Assembly: GCF_003058195.1 (NCBI RefSeq)
Contig: NZ_QBUH01000001.1
Coordinates: 496,001 to 560,000 of the forward strand
Length of the DNA stretch: 64,000 nt
DNA from: Elizabethkingia sp. YR214
GTDB lineage: Bacteria > Bacteroidota > Bacteroidia > Flavobacteriales > Weeksellaceae
Reading direction: 5' to 3'
Shown: positions 32,750 through 41,397 of the stretch, piece by piece
How the letters are laid out: each line of letters begins with the position of its first letter
Numbering within the stretch: position 1 is the stretch's first letter
Position numbers and translations under genes: made by a program
Notes under the pieces: generated by a model
What the model was told of the DNA's origin: nothing
What the model saw: the letters and a program-made list of their open reading frames with translations, nothing else
Databases searched by the model: none

Positions 32750-35146
32750 TTATTTAACTAATTCTACGAGTTTTAGGAATTCATTCCGGTAGCCGTCCGG
32801 ATCATATTTTATAGCTGATTTTCCAAGGTTTAAGATGCTTTTTGTTTCTTTATCTTTTAGATATTGAGAATCGCGTAATTTCATTCCGAACCATGCAACA
32901 TCAGCAGCAAACCTGAAATCATCGGAAGTATTGCTTAGAGTAATATTTTTATTGTCAATATTTTTAATGATCTCAATACTTTTGTCTCCGTCAGGCTTTT
33001 TATATCGGAATTTTATGGTTGCCAATTCTTTTCCGAAACCGTTGCCTGTTTCCGTTTTTTTGGAATATTTCAGATTTATATTCTTTGGAGAAAATTCATC
33101 TTCTGTGCCTGCAGGTATAATTTCATAGAGAGCAGTAACTTGATGTCCTGCACCAATTTCTCCAGCATCTATAGCATCATTCACAAAGTCTTCATCTTTC
33201 AGCAATCTGTTTTCATATCCAATCAGTCTGTATGCCTGTATATTTTGTGGGTTGAATTCTATCTGGATTTTTACATCCTTGGCTATTGTATACATCGTTC
33301 CTGCAAATTCCTTTACCAGAAATTTATTAGCTTCCTGCAGGTTATCTATATATGCATAGTTTCCGTTTCCTGCTTTTGCAAGAGTTTCCAATGTGGAGTC
33401 TTTATAATTGCCCATACCATACCCCAGGCAGGTTAAGAAAACTCCGGATTTTCTTTCTTCTTCAATAAGACTTGTAAGATCTTTTCTGGAAGAAATCCCA
33501 ACATTAAAATCTCCGTCAGTAGCTATTACTACTCTGTTATTTCCGTTTTTAATAAGATTTTCTCTTGCTATTTTATAAGCCAGCTGAATTCCGGCACCTC
33601 CAGCAGTACTTCCACCAGCAGAAAGCCTGTTGATAGCTTCAAGAATTTTCTTCTTATCACTTCCGGGAGTAGCCGGTAAAACAAGTCCTGCTGAACCTGC
33701 ATAGGCTACCAAGGTTACTTTGTCCTCAGAGGTAAGTTTCTCTGTCATAAGAGCTAATGATTTTTTTAACAGAGGTAATTTGTTTTCCTGATCCATTGAG
33801 CCTGAAACATCTACTAAAAAAACCAGATTGGATTTGGGTGCCTTACCAAGGTCTAAATTTTTACCCTGTAAACCTATTTTCAAAAGTTTATGCTTCGGAT
33901 TCCACGGTGCAACACTGTATTCTGTATTGATAGAGAAAGGGTGCTGATCTGTTGGCTGAGGATAGCTATAAGGGAAATAATTAATCATTTCTTCAATTCT
34001 TATAGCATCTTTAGGCACAGTTTGTCCATAATTAATCATTCTTCTGATATTGGAATAGGCAGCTTTGTCTACATCAATTGAAAAAGTTGAAAGAGGTGCT
34101 GTTGCAGGGTTCTCAAAACTATTTTCTGTGAATTCTGGATATTCCTCTTTTGAAACTTCAATTTTCGGTTGAGGAAGTGTAATTATTGGATTTTCTTTTT
34201 CTAATTTCCTCGCTTTACGCTTTATTTTTCTCAGTTCTCGTTTAGATAAATCTTTAGTTGTGATAATAATTACACCGTTTGCTGCTTTTGCACCATATAA
34301 TGCCGCCGCTTTTTCACCTTTCAGGACATTTATAGATTCAATATTGTTGGGAGACAAGGCTTTTAGATAGTTATTATTTACAATTTCACCGTTCATTACA
34401 TATAAAGGCTCGTTGGTTTGTGAGGGAGTAGATACTCCTCTAATAACAACATTGTTCATATCTGTATTAACTGGAGCCCTCTTGATTCCCATTGCAAGTA
34501 AAGAATTGCTTTCTTGTGAAACAATACTTTGCTTTTTTTGAGCTTTAAACCCAACAAGTGTAACTTCTTTAATTAAATTTCCATCAGCATTACTAAGCCT
34601 TTTAGCCTCTCTTCTTTCATCTTGCATGCGGGGCGCTTCTATATTTTTTCCGACTCCGGTATTAGCTGGTGGAGGTGATGAAGTATAGCTGGCAGAAGGA
34701 CTTATTCCAATAGAGGGTGCTGCATAATAAGCTTCCGCTTTGGCAGGTTCCTGATATGCAATAATATCTTTAGGAGCATTTAGTTTCTTTTTCTCTTCTT
34801 TTATTTTTTCTACCTGACCCGTTGTAATATCGTTTTGTGCAATTGCTTGCGGTGGGGTAGGTTTCTTAACAGGAGAGTCTGCTACGTTTACAGATTCAGT
34901 CTTAGCCATTATCGGTGTTTGTCTGTCTGTAGGTTTGACAAACAGATAAGTAATTCCTGCAAACAGTATTACTGCAGCAGCGGCAAGCCATTTCCGATTG
35001 AGTAAAAACTCTTTTGTCTCTTTTTTAGCAGGCTGGTCCAGTTTGCTTTCCAGCATAGCCCATACCTTCTCTTTAGAAGAAAGGTCGTTAGATTCCGAAT
35101 GGTCTAACTTTTTAAATATATCGTTAAGTGGATCTCTTGGGTTCAT
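32750..35146 (-). CDS. Anti-sigma-like / TonB plug / von Willebrand factor A protein
   Basis: The start at 35146 (MNPRDPLNDIF) follows the sigma factor stop by one base; the upstream frame is rejected since it runs into that gene. The 798-residue protein has a cytoplasmic N-terminus, one membrane helix (about 53-70), a proline/lysine-rich linker, a TonB-receptor plug-like module (about 193-300, with VVIRGVSTP and GVIIITTK), and a YfbK-like von Willebrand domain (about 440-620) with the metal site DVSGS (446-450), plus a C-terminal domain to the end. The first 70 residues look like a small anti-sigma segment. The plug without a barrel is unusual. Confidence 0.88.
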   Translation of the reverse strand: MNPRDPLNDIFKKLDHSESNDLSSKEKVWAMLESKLDQPAKKETKEFLLNRKWLAAAAVILFAGITYLFVKPTDRQTPIMAKTESVNVADSPVKKPTPPQAIAQNDITTGQVEKIKEEKKKLNAPKDIIAYQEPAKAEAYYAAPSIGISPSASYTSSPPPANTGVGKNIEAPRMQDERREAKRLSNADGNLIKEVTLVGFKAQKKQSIVSQESNSLLAMGIKRAPVNTDMNNVVIRGVSTPSQTNEPLYVMNGEIVNNNYLKALSPNNIESINVLKGEKAAALYGAKAANGVIIITTKDLSKRELRKIKRKARKLEKENPIITLPQPKIEVSKEEYPEFTENSFENPATAPLSTFSIDVDKAAYSNIRRMINYGQTVPKDAIRIEEMINYFPYSYPQPTDQHPFSINTEYSVAPWNPKHKLLKIGLQGKNLDLGKAPKSNLVFLVDVSGSMDQENKLPLLKKSLALMTEKLTSEDKVTLVAYAGSAGLVLPATPGSDKKKILEAINRLSAGGSTAGGAGIQLAYKIARENLIKNGNNRVVIATDGDFNVGISSRKDLTSLIEEERKSGVFLTCLGYGMGNYKDSTLETLAKAGNGNYAYIDNLQEANKFLVKEFAGTMYTIAKDVKIQIEFNPQNIQAYRLIGYENRLLKDEDFVNDAIDAGEIGAGHQVTALYEIIPAGTEDEFSPKNINLKYSKKTETGNGFGKELATIKFRYKKPDGDKSIEIIKNIDNKNITLSNTSDDFRFAADVAWFGMKLRDSQYLKDKETKSILNLGKSAIKYDPDGYRNEFLKLVELVK

Positions 35147-35147
35147 T

Positions 35148-35681
35148 TTAGTTGGTTTTTGAAAAGTAAAACTGATGTACCAATTTCTGTAGCTTGCTTT
35201 TTGCAAAGTTTAGTTGAGATTTTGAAGTTCCCTCACTTATTCCCAGTTGCTCAGCAATCTCTTTATGAGAATAGCCTTCAATAGCATACAGATTGAAAAT
35301 GGTCTTGCTTCCCGTCGGAAGAGTGTCCATTAAGCGTAACAATTCTTCTTCATTATACGGGAAGTCCTGTATAACGGGATCCGGTATATTGAGTTCAAAC
35401 TCATCAATAGAGATGGAGGCCAGCTCTTTTTTGCGTAGAAAACTAAGGCATTGATTAACTGTAATCCTTCTTGCCCAGGCATCAAATGCCAAAATTTCCT
35501 TTAGCTGTGGCAATTTGGAAAAGATACTGAAGAAGGCATCGGCCAAAACTTCTTCTATGTCTTCTTGAGACTTCAGGTATCTTTTGCAGACAAAATGCAA
35601 CTTCGGATAGTAGGCATCATACAGCTTTCGCTGTGCAATACGATCGTTACCGATACATTGTTGTAGAATTTCCTCGTTCAT
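35148..35681 (-). CDS. ECF RNA polymerase sigma factor
   Basis: The 177-residue protein has region 2 (about 10-80, with SQEDIEEVLADAFFSIFSKL) and region 4 (about 112-168, LPTGSKTIFNLYAIEGYSHKEIAEQLGISEG). It is followed one base later by the plug/vWA protein, which is likely its membrane-bound controller. It belongs to the same broad group as the other sigma factor in the window but has a different partner. A TATCTTTT sequence upstream on the minus strand is a one-mismatch -7 candidate. Confidence 0.93.
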   Translation of the reverse strand: MNEEILQQCIGNDRIAQRKLYDAYYPKLHFVCKRYLKSQEDIEEVLADAFFSIFSKLPQLKEILAFDAWARRITVNQCLSFLRKKELASISIDEFELNIPDPVIQDFPYNEEELLRLMDTLPTGSKTIFNLYAIEGYSHKEIAEQLGISEGTSKSQLNFAKSKLQKLVHQFYFSKTN

Positions 35682-35820
35682 TTTGGTGGTTTCTATTGAT
35701 AAAGACTCTTTTTCTTTTCAAAAGGTTGGAAAAGATAACTAAGTTTTATCTTTTAAAAAACAGTGTCATGCTTTTCAGTATGAATTATTTGCTAATTTTG
35801 TCATTCTCTATTTACTAAAA

Positions 35821-37737
35821 ATGATCAGGAATTTTAGAAAAAATGAATATCTGGCTTTAGCATATCGCTTATTTTTAGCCTACTTTTTTTATTTTGTAAC
35901 CAGAGTTTTGTTTGCTGTTTTCAACTGGGATCTTTTAAAAATTGATTCAGTTGGAGAACTGCTGAAACTTTGTTTTCATGGGATAGCATTTGATACTACG
36001 GCAATTTTATATACCAATGCGCTGTTTATTTTGTTCTCAATATTACCCTTATTTGTCAACACAAGGAAAGGTTATCAGAAGTTCCTGATGATTCTTTATT
36101 TTGTATGTAACCTTGTAGCAATCTCTTTCAATTTTGTAGATCTTATTTACTACAAATTTACTTTCAGCAGAAGTGCAGTTAACATATTGGAAAGTGTTCA
36201 GCATGAGTCGAATAAAGGAAAGCTTTTTGCTGATTTTCTTAAAAATTATTGGTACGTATTCTTATTATACTTTGCATGTGCATTTTTATGGATTTTCCTA
36301 TACACAAGAGTTAAGGTAAAAGAAAAAAAATACGAGAATAAAGGAATGTATGTGCTAACATCAATTATCGGTGTCTGCATAATCACTGTTTTGGCCGTTG
36401 GCGGAATTCGGGGAGACTTTAAAAAGAGTACAAGACCTATTAATCTGGTAGATGCCAATAAATTTGTAGATAAATATGTACAAGCCAATGTGGTTCTTAA
36501 TACCCCATTTTGTATCATCAGAACAATTGGTACAACATCTTTCAAGAAGCTCACATTTATGCCTCAGGAAGAAGCTGATAAATTGGCTCACCCTGTAAAA
36601 CAATATGAGAATAATGCCCCTTCTAAACCCAATATCGTAATCTTTATTCTGGAAAGTTATTCACGTGAATATATTGGTGCCTTTAATAAGAATAGCGGTA
36701 TTAAGGATTATGTAAGTTATACACCATTTTTAGATTCGTTATCGCAGAAAAGTATGATTTTCACAAATGCCTATGCCAATGGCTATAAATCTATTCACGG
36801 GATGTCTTCTGTTCTGTCTGGTATTCCGTCGTTTAAAGATGCATTTACATCTTCTCCTTATCCTAATCAGACGATACAGTCTTTAGTTTCCATTTTAAAC
36901 GGTGAAGGCTACGATACTTCTTTCTTTCACGGTGCTCCAAACGGATCTATGGGATTCTTAGGCTTTGGAAATATCCTGGGCTTCAAGCATTATTATGGTA
37001 AAACAGAATATAATAATGATGCAGATTTCGACGGAGTCTGGGGGATCTGGGATGAACCTTTCTTTCAGTATATGAATAAGACGCTTACTCAGAAAAAAGG
37101 ACCTTTTATGTCAACAATATTCTCTGTAACCTCACATGAACCGTTCCAGGTGCCAGCTAAATTTAAAGGAAAATTCCCAATGGGTAAAGTACAGATGCAC
37201 CAGGTTGTTGGTTATACGGATTATGCTTTGAAAAAGTTCTTTGAATCTGCATCGAAAGAGCCTTGGTATAAGAATACGATTTTTATTCTGACAGCTGATC
37301 ACGATAATCAGAGTTACTATAAGGAATATCAGGAAGGCCTGAATAAGCAGGCGGTACCTATTATTATTTATAAACCGGACGGAAGTTTACAGGGAGTAAA
37401 TGACGAATGGGCACAGCAGATAGATATCTATCCAACAGTTCTGGACATGATAGGTTATCAGAAACCTTTCCGAAGCTGGGGGGTAAGTTTGTTTGGAGAT
37501 AAAAATCAGTTGCCTTTTACTGTAAACTATATGGATAATACATACCGTTATGCATCCGGAAGTTATATTTGTGTTTTCGATGGACATAAAACTTTAGGCT
37601 TTTATGATAAAAATGACAAAGGCTTGAAAAACAATCTTATCGGTCAGCGGAATGCAGAGATGAATCAATTAGAGCAGCAGTGTAAAGCATTCCTGCAAGA
37701 TTATTTCCACAGAATAGTAGATAAGAAACTGAACTAA
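35821..37737 (+). CDS. LTA-synthase-like sulfatase-family membrane enzyme
   Basis: The 638-residue protein has five N-terminal membrane helices (about 1-200) and an extracytoplasmic alkaline-phosphatase/sulfatase domain (about 265-560). Motifs include NIVIFILESYSREYIGAFN (metal site), NAYANGYKSIHGMSSVLSG (the nucleophile position), GHDSHE-type TSHEPFQVP, and FILTADHDNQSYY with the C-terminal metal ligands. Family members transfer phosphoglycerol or phosphoethanolamine to surface glycans or lipids; lipoteichoic acid itself is not expected here. The gene is single, before rplU. A TAATTTTG element precedes it at 35793-35800. Confidence 0.92.
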   Translation: MIRNFRKNEYLALAYRLFLAYFFYFVTRVLFAVFNWDLLKIDSVGELLKLCFHGIAFDTTAILYTNALFILFSILPLFVNTRKGYQKFLMILYFVCNLVAISFNFVDLIYYKFTFSRSAVNILESVQHESNKGKLFADFLKNYWYVFLLYFACAFLWIFLYTRVKVKEKKYENKGMYVLTSIIGVCIITVLAVGGIRGDFKKSTRPINLVDANKFVDKYVQANVVLNTPFCIIRTIGTTSFKKLTFMPQEEADKLAHPVKQYENNAPSKPNIVIFILESYSREYIGAFNKNSGIKDYVSYTPFLDSLSQKSMIFTNAYANGYKSIHGMSSVLSGIPSFKDAFTSSPYPNQTIQSLVSILNGEGYDTSFFHGAPNGSMGFLGFGNILGFKHYYGKTEYNNDADFDGVWGIWDEPFFQYMNKTLTQKKGPFMSTIFSVTSHEPFQVPAKFKGKFPMGKVQMHQVVGYTDYALKKFFESASKEPWYKNTIFILTADHDNQSYYKEYQEGLNKQAVPIIIYKPDGSLQGVNDEWAQQIDIYPTVLDMIGYQKPFRSWGVSLFGDKNQLPFTVNYMDNTYRYASGSYICVFDGHKTLGFYDKNDKGLKNNLIGQRNAEMNQLEQQCKAFLQDYFHRIVDKKLN

Positions 37738-37771
37738 TTGATTTTGTGTGCAAAAAATGTTGATAAACATA

Positions 37772-37801
37772 TTGCTAATTGCAAAAAAATAAATATCTTT
37801 G
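37772..37801 (+). promoter_or_regulatory. rplU-rpmA promoter (TTG-N19-TATCTTTG)
   Basis: TTG at 37772-37774 and TATCTTTG at 37794-37801, spacer 19, are a full match to the Bacteroidota vegetative promoter. It is 30 bases before the rplU ATG. Confidence 0.75.
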
Positions 37802-37831
37802 CACCTCGAATAATTATAAAAAATATATACA

Positions 37832-38230
37832 ATGTTTGCAATCGTAGAGATAGCAGGGCTTCAATACAAAGTTGAGCAAGACCAAAAATTGTATGTTAAC
37901 CGTTTGAAAGGAGATAAAGGAAACAAAGTTTCTTTTGACAAAGTTCTTTTAACTGTTAACGGAGCAATCACTGTGGGCGCCCCAGCTGTAGAAGGAATCG
38001 CTGTAGAAGCGGAGATTATTGATCATGTTCAGGCTGATAAAGTAATCGTTTTCAAAAAGAAAAGAAGAAAAGGTTACCAGGTTAAAAACGGTCACAGACA
38101 GCAATTAACTCAAATCCAGATTACTTCAATCACAGGATTTGATGGAGCAAAGCCAGCTAAAAAAGCTGCTGCTAAAAAAACAACTAAAAAAGCTGCAGAA
38201 GAAACATCTGAAGAAGCTGCAGGAGAATAA
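37832..38230 (+). CDS. rplU: 50S ribosomal protein L21
   Basis: The 132-residue protein has the complete L21 domain (MFAIVEIAGLQYKVEQDQKLYVNRL, KVIVFKKKRRKGYQVKNGHRQQ, LTQIQITSITGF) followed by an added alanine/lysine-rich tail (about 105-132) that ends in acidic residues. L21 binds 23S rRNA in the large subunit. L27 follows after 28 bases, the usual rplU-rpmA order. The low-complexity tail lengthens the protein from about 103 residues. Confidence 0.97.
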   Translation: MFAIVEIAGLQYKVEQDQKLYVNRLKGDKGNKVSFDKVLLTVNGAITVGAPAVEGIAVEAEIIDHVQADKVIVFKKKRRKGYQVKNGHRQQLTQIQITSITGFDGAKPAKKAAAKKTTKKAAEETSEEAAGE

Positions 38231-38258
38231 TATTTAACCCGAAAAAAGTTAAAATAAA

Positions 38259-38516
38259 ATGGCACACAAGAAAGGGGTAGGTAGCTCCAAAAACGGTAGA
38301 GAATCACACTCTAAAAGACTAGGTGTTAAAATTTTCGGTGGTCAAGAAGCTATCGCGGGTAACATCATCGTTAGACAAAGAGGTACTCAGCACCACGCTG
38401 GAGAAAACGTAGGTATCGGTAAAGATCACACGCTTTTCGCTCTAGTTGATGGTAAAGTAGTATTTACTAAAAAGAGAGATAACAGATCTTATGTATCTGT
38501 AGCACCAGACGCTTAA
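38259..38516 (+). CDS. rpmA: 50S ribosomal protein L27
   Basis: The 85-residue protein has the L27 signature [16 protein letters not shown] near the N-terminus, [10 protein letters not shown] and the C-terminal [17 protein letters not shown]27 reaches the peptidyl-transferase centre with its N-terminus. The start is MAHKK with no cleavable prefix. Together with rplU it is a two-gene unit closed by a strong terminator. Confidence 0.98.
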   Translation: MAHKKGVGSSKNGRESHSKRLGVKIFGGQEAIAGNIIVRQRGTQHHAGENVGIGKDHTLFALVDGKVVFTKKRDNRSYVSVAPDA

Positions 38517-38537
38517 TTTTAGCGTTTTATAAAAATT

Positions 38538-38566
38538 AAAACCCCGACGAAAGTCGGGGTTTTTTG
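38538..38566 (+). terminator. Intrinsic terminator after rpmA
   Basis: ACCCCGAC (38541-38548) pairs with GTCGGGGT (38553-38560) with a GAAA tetraloop and a T-run behind. Confidence 0.95.
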
Positions 38567-38620
38567 TTTTTACAGAATAATGTTATATTAGTAAAACCAA
38601 AACCTTATAAATATTACATT

Positions 38621-38773
38621 ATGAAAAAGTTATCCAAAAGAGAACTTAAGACAGTTCATGGAGCAGCCGGCTTGTGCCCGGCACCAGCGACAACTTGTGG
38701 CGAATGGTGTGGGTGGACACCAACACAAAAAGCAAGATGCTTAAGTATGGTTGCTGAAATTTGTGAATGTTAG
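38621..38773 (+). CDS. Cysteine-rich bacteriocin-like leader microprotein 1
   Basis: The start at 38621 gives 50 residues. The N-terminus MKKLSKRELKTVHGA resembles a double-glycine-type leader (here Gly14-Ala15) found in bacteriocin-like peptides of Chryseobacterium and relatives. The remaining 35 residues contain six cysteines (19, 26, 30, 40, 48, 50). The earlier in-frame ATG at 38564 lies inside the rpmA terminator and is rejected. It has its own terminator and, upstream, TTG-N17-TATATTAG (38564-38591), a one-mismatch promoter. No modification enzyme or C39 peptidase transporter is in the window. Confidence 0.8.
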   Translation: MKKLSKRELKTVHGAAGLCPAPATTCGEWCGWTPTQKARCLSMVAEICEC

Positions 38774-38780
38774 GACCTAG

Positions 38781-38806
38781 TCCCGGAACTTCTCCGGGAT
38801 TTTATT
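38781..38806 (+). terminator. Intrinsic terminator of microprotein gene 1
   Basis: TCCCGGA (38781-38787) pairs with TCCGGGA (38793-38799), followed by TTTTATTTAT. Confidence 0.85.
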
Positions 38807-38839
38807 TATCAATACATTAAACAATCTAAAATATTAATT

Positions 38840-39013
38840 ATGAAGAAATTATCTAAAAAAGAGCTTCGATTTATTGAAGGAGGTTGTGGCGTAATTATTA
38901 ACCCGCCAATGAATTGTGAAGAGTACTGTGACATTCAACGAAAATATGGTGGCATAGAAATATGCTATAACAATCCCCAGATTCCTTTGTCGTGTGAAGC
39001 ATCATGTCAATAG
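38840..39013 (+). CDS. Cysteine-rich bacteriocin-like leader microprotein 2
   Basis: This 57-residue ORF begins MKKLSKKELRFIEGG, nearly the same leader as the gene 67 bases upstream but with a full Gly-Gly (14-15). Six cysteines follow at 16, 26, 30, 42, 52 and 56; the C-x3-C pair at 26 and 30 is at the same positions as in its neighbour. Spacing is C-x9-C-x3-C-x11-C-x9-C-x3-C, a repeated layout. The core is otherwise different in sequence. The leader, stop and terminator just behind (39017) support a real gene. Confidence 0.8.
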   Translation: MKKLSKKELRFIEGGCGVIINPPMNCEEYCDIQRKYGGIEICYNNPQIPLSCEASCQ

Positions 39014-39016
39014 ATT

Positions 39017-39044
39017 AAAACCTCAGTATTTACTGAGGTTTTTT
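39017..39044 (+). terminator. Intrinsic terminator of microprotein gene 2
   Basis: AAACCTCAGTA (39018-39028) is followed almost directly by its complement TACTGAGGTTT (39031-39041) and a T-run; the innermost pairs must open to form the loop. Confidence 0.9.
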
Positions 39045-39151
39045 GTTTTAATAATCGTGAAACTGGAATAATGTTACAAGCTTTTAGAAATAGATTTAAT
39101 TAGAATTCTTAGAATTAAGAAAACTTCCCTATTTTTGGTAAAACCAATTCT

Positions 39152-41269
39152 ATGAAGTATAAAAAACTATCTGTGGCAGTTGCAGCTTTTGCTTTTGCAG
39201 CTGTTTCAGCACAAAATTCTAACTCATTGAAGTATCCTGAAACAAAGAAAGTAACTCATACCGATACCTATTTTGGTACTCAAGTAGCAGACCCATACCG
39301 TTGGCTGGAAGATGACAGAGCTGAAGACACCAAAGCATGGGTACAACAGGAGGTGAAATTTACGCAGGATTACCTTGCGCAGATTCCTTTCCGCGGACAG
39401 CTTAAAAAACAACTTTTAGATATCTGGAATTATGAAAAAATTTCAGCTCCATTCAAGAAAGGTAAATACACTTATTTCTATAAAAATGATGGGCTGCAGG
39501 CTCAGTCGGTAATCTACAGAAAAGATGTTGCTGGTAAGACAGATGTATTTTTAGATCCAAATAAATTTTCAGATAAGGGAACAACCTCTTTAGCAAGTCT
39601 TTCATTCAACAAGAAAGGATCCTTAGTAGCTTACAGCATCTCTGAAGGAGGATCCGACTGGAATAAGATTATTATTCTGGATGCGGAAACTAAAAAACAG
39701 ATCGACGAAACGCTTATTGATGTGAAATTTAGCGGAATCTCCTGGTTAGGAGATGAAGGTTTTTTCTACTCCAGCTATGATAAGCCGAAAGACGGGAGTG
39801 TACTTTCCGGAATGACGGATAAGCACAAGGTATATTTTCACAAGCTTGGAACGAAACAGTCTCAGGATGAGCTGATTATTGGCGGTGATAAATTCCAGAG
39901 AAGATATTTAGGAGCATATGTTACAGATGACCAGAGGTATTTGGTAGTTTCTGCAGCTAATGCAACCAATGGAAACGAGCTTTATATTAAAGATCTTAAG
40001 AATAAAACAGACTTTATCCCAATTGTTACAGGTTTTGATAGCAATGTCGGTCTGGTTGATACAGATGGAGATACATTGTTCCTGCATACTGATAAAAATG
40101 CGCCTAATATGCGCATGGTAAAAACAACGATTCAGAATCCGAAGCCGGAAACCTGGAAAGATGTTATTGCAGAAACATCTGAGCCTATGCGTGTAAATTC
40201 TGGAGGAGGTTACTTTTTTGCAACTTATATGAAGGATGCACTTAGCCAGATTAAACAATATGACAAAACCGGAAAGCTGGTCAGAGAAATTAAGCTTCCT
40301 GGTAACGGAACTGCAGGTGGTTTTGGTGGTGAGAAAACAGAAAAAGAACTGTATTACTCATTTACCAACTATATTACGCCGCCAACAATCTTTAAGTTTA
40401 ATGTAGAGTCAGGAAAATCTGAGGTTTATCAAAAGCCAAAAGTGAAATTCAATCCTGAAAACTATGTTTCGGAGCAGGTATTCTATACTTCTTCAGACGG
40501 AACCAAAGTTCCAATGATGATCAGTTATAAAAAGGGTCTTAAAAAAGATGGAAAGAACCCTACAATATTATACAGCTACGGAGGATTTAATATCAGCCTT
40601 CAACCGAGCTTTTCTGTTGTAAATGCTATCTGGATGGAGAATGGCGGAATTTATGCTGTTCCTAATATCCGTGGTGGAGGTGAATATGGAAAGAAATGGC
40701 ATGATGCCGGAACAAAAATGCAGAAAAAGAATGTATTTAATGACTTTATAGCTGCCGGAGAGTATCTACAGAAAAGTGGTTATACATCTAAGGATTATAT
40801 GGCGCTTTCAGGACGTTCAAATGGGGGATTGCTTGTTGGTGCAACTATGACGATGCGTCCGGATTTAGCAAAAGTAGCCTTCCCGGGTGTTGGTGTATTA
40901 GATATGCTGCGTTATAACAAGTTTACAGCCGGTGCAGGCTGGGCATATGATTATGGAACGGCAGAAGACAGTAAAGAAATGTTTGAGTACCTGAAATCTT
41001 ATTCACCAGTACACAGTGTAAAAGCAGGCACATGTTATCCTTCTACAATGGTAATTACGAGTGATCATGATGACAGAGTTGTTCCTGCACATTCATTTAA
41101 ATTTGGTGCAGAATTACAAGCAAAACAGGCTTGTAAGAATCCTGTTCTTATCCGTATTGAAACTAATGCTGGACACGGAGCGGGACGTTCTACCGAGCAG
41201 GTTGTTACAGAGAATGCAGATTTGCTTTCATTTGCATTATATGAAATGGGTATTAAAAACCTGAAATAG
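39152..41269 (+). CDS. Prolyl endopeptidase (secreted, S9A family)
   Basis: This serine peptidase cleaves after proline in short peptides. The 705-residue protein has a signal peptide ending VSA at residue 20, a seven-bladed propeller (about 90-430) that gates substrates, and an alpha/beta-hydrolase domain at the C-terminus. The nucleophile is Ser556 in GRSNGGLL, the acid is Asp640 or Asp641 in SDHDDRV, and the histidine is His675 in NAGHGAG. From memory the sequence is very close to the known Elizabethkingia meningoseptica enzyme but not identical. A TATTTTTG element lies at 39130-39137. Confidence 0.97.
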   Translation: MKYKKLSVAVAAFAFAAVSAQNSNSLKYPETKKVTHTDTYFGTQVADPYRWLEDDRAEDTKAWVQQEVKFTQDYLAQIPFRGQLKKQLLDIWNYEKISAPFKKGKYTYFYKNDGLQAQSVIYRKDVAGKTDVFLDPNKFSDKGTTSLASLSFNKKGSLVAYSISEGGSDWNKIIILDAETKKQIDETLIDVKFSGISWLGDEGFFYSSYDKPKDGSVLSGMTDKHKVYFHKLGTKQSQDELIIGGDKFQRRYLGAYVTDDQRYLVVSAANATNGNELYIKDLKNKTDFIPIVTGFDSNVGLVDTDGDTLFLHTDKNAPNMRMVKTTIQNPKPETWKDVIAETSEPMRVNSGGGYFFATYMKDALSQIKQYDKTGKLVREIKLPGNGTAGGFGGEKTEKELYYSFTNYITPPTIFKFNVESGKSEVYQKPKVKFNPENYVSEQVFYTSSDGTKVPMMISYKKGLKKDGKNPTILYSYGGFNISLQPSFSVVNAIWMENGGIYAVPNIRGGGEYGKKWHDAGTKMQKKNVFNDFIAAGEYLQKSGYTSKDYMALSGRSNGGLLVGATMTMRPDLAKVAFPGVGVLDMLRYNKFTAGAGWAYDYGTAEDSKEMFEYLKSYSPVHSVKAGTCYPSTMVITSDHDDRVVPAHSFKFGAELQAKQACKNPVLIRIETNAGHGAGRSTEQVVTENADLLSFALYEMGIKNLK

Positions 41270-41290
41270 AATTTATTTTCAGTTTAGATA

Positions 41291-41323
41291 TAAACAGACA
41301 GGCCAAAAGCTTGTCTGTTTTTT
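41291..41323 (+). terminator. Prolyl endopeptidase gene terminator
   Basis: AACAGACAGGC (41293-41303) pairs with GCTTGTCTGTT (41309-41319, one G-U), followed by a T-run. Confidence 0.85.
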
Positions 41324-41397
41324 ATTATGTTAAAAAGAGAACGGATAAGTCTTATTTGTTTGGAAATGCATAACTTTAGTAGACTAAATTACAGACA

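Noticed and set aside
36246-36603. Minus-strand ORFs of 80 and 102 residues within the LTA-synthase-like gene
   Set aside because: Antisense to a highly conserved gene; no recognisable domain.
38564-38620. Upstream start for microprotein 1 (69-residue version)
   Set aside because: The ATG at 38564 falls inside the rpmA terminator and likely promoter; the leader motif starts at 38621.
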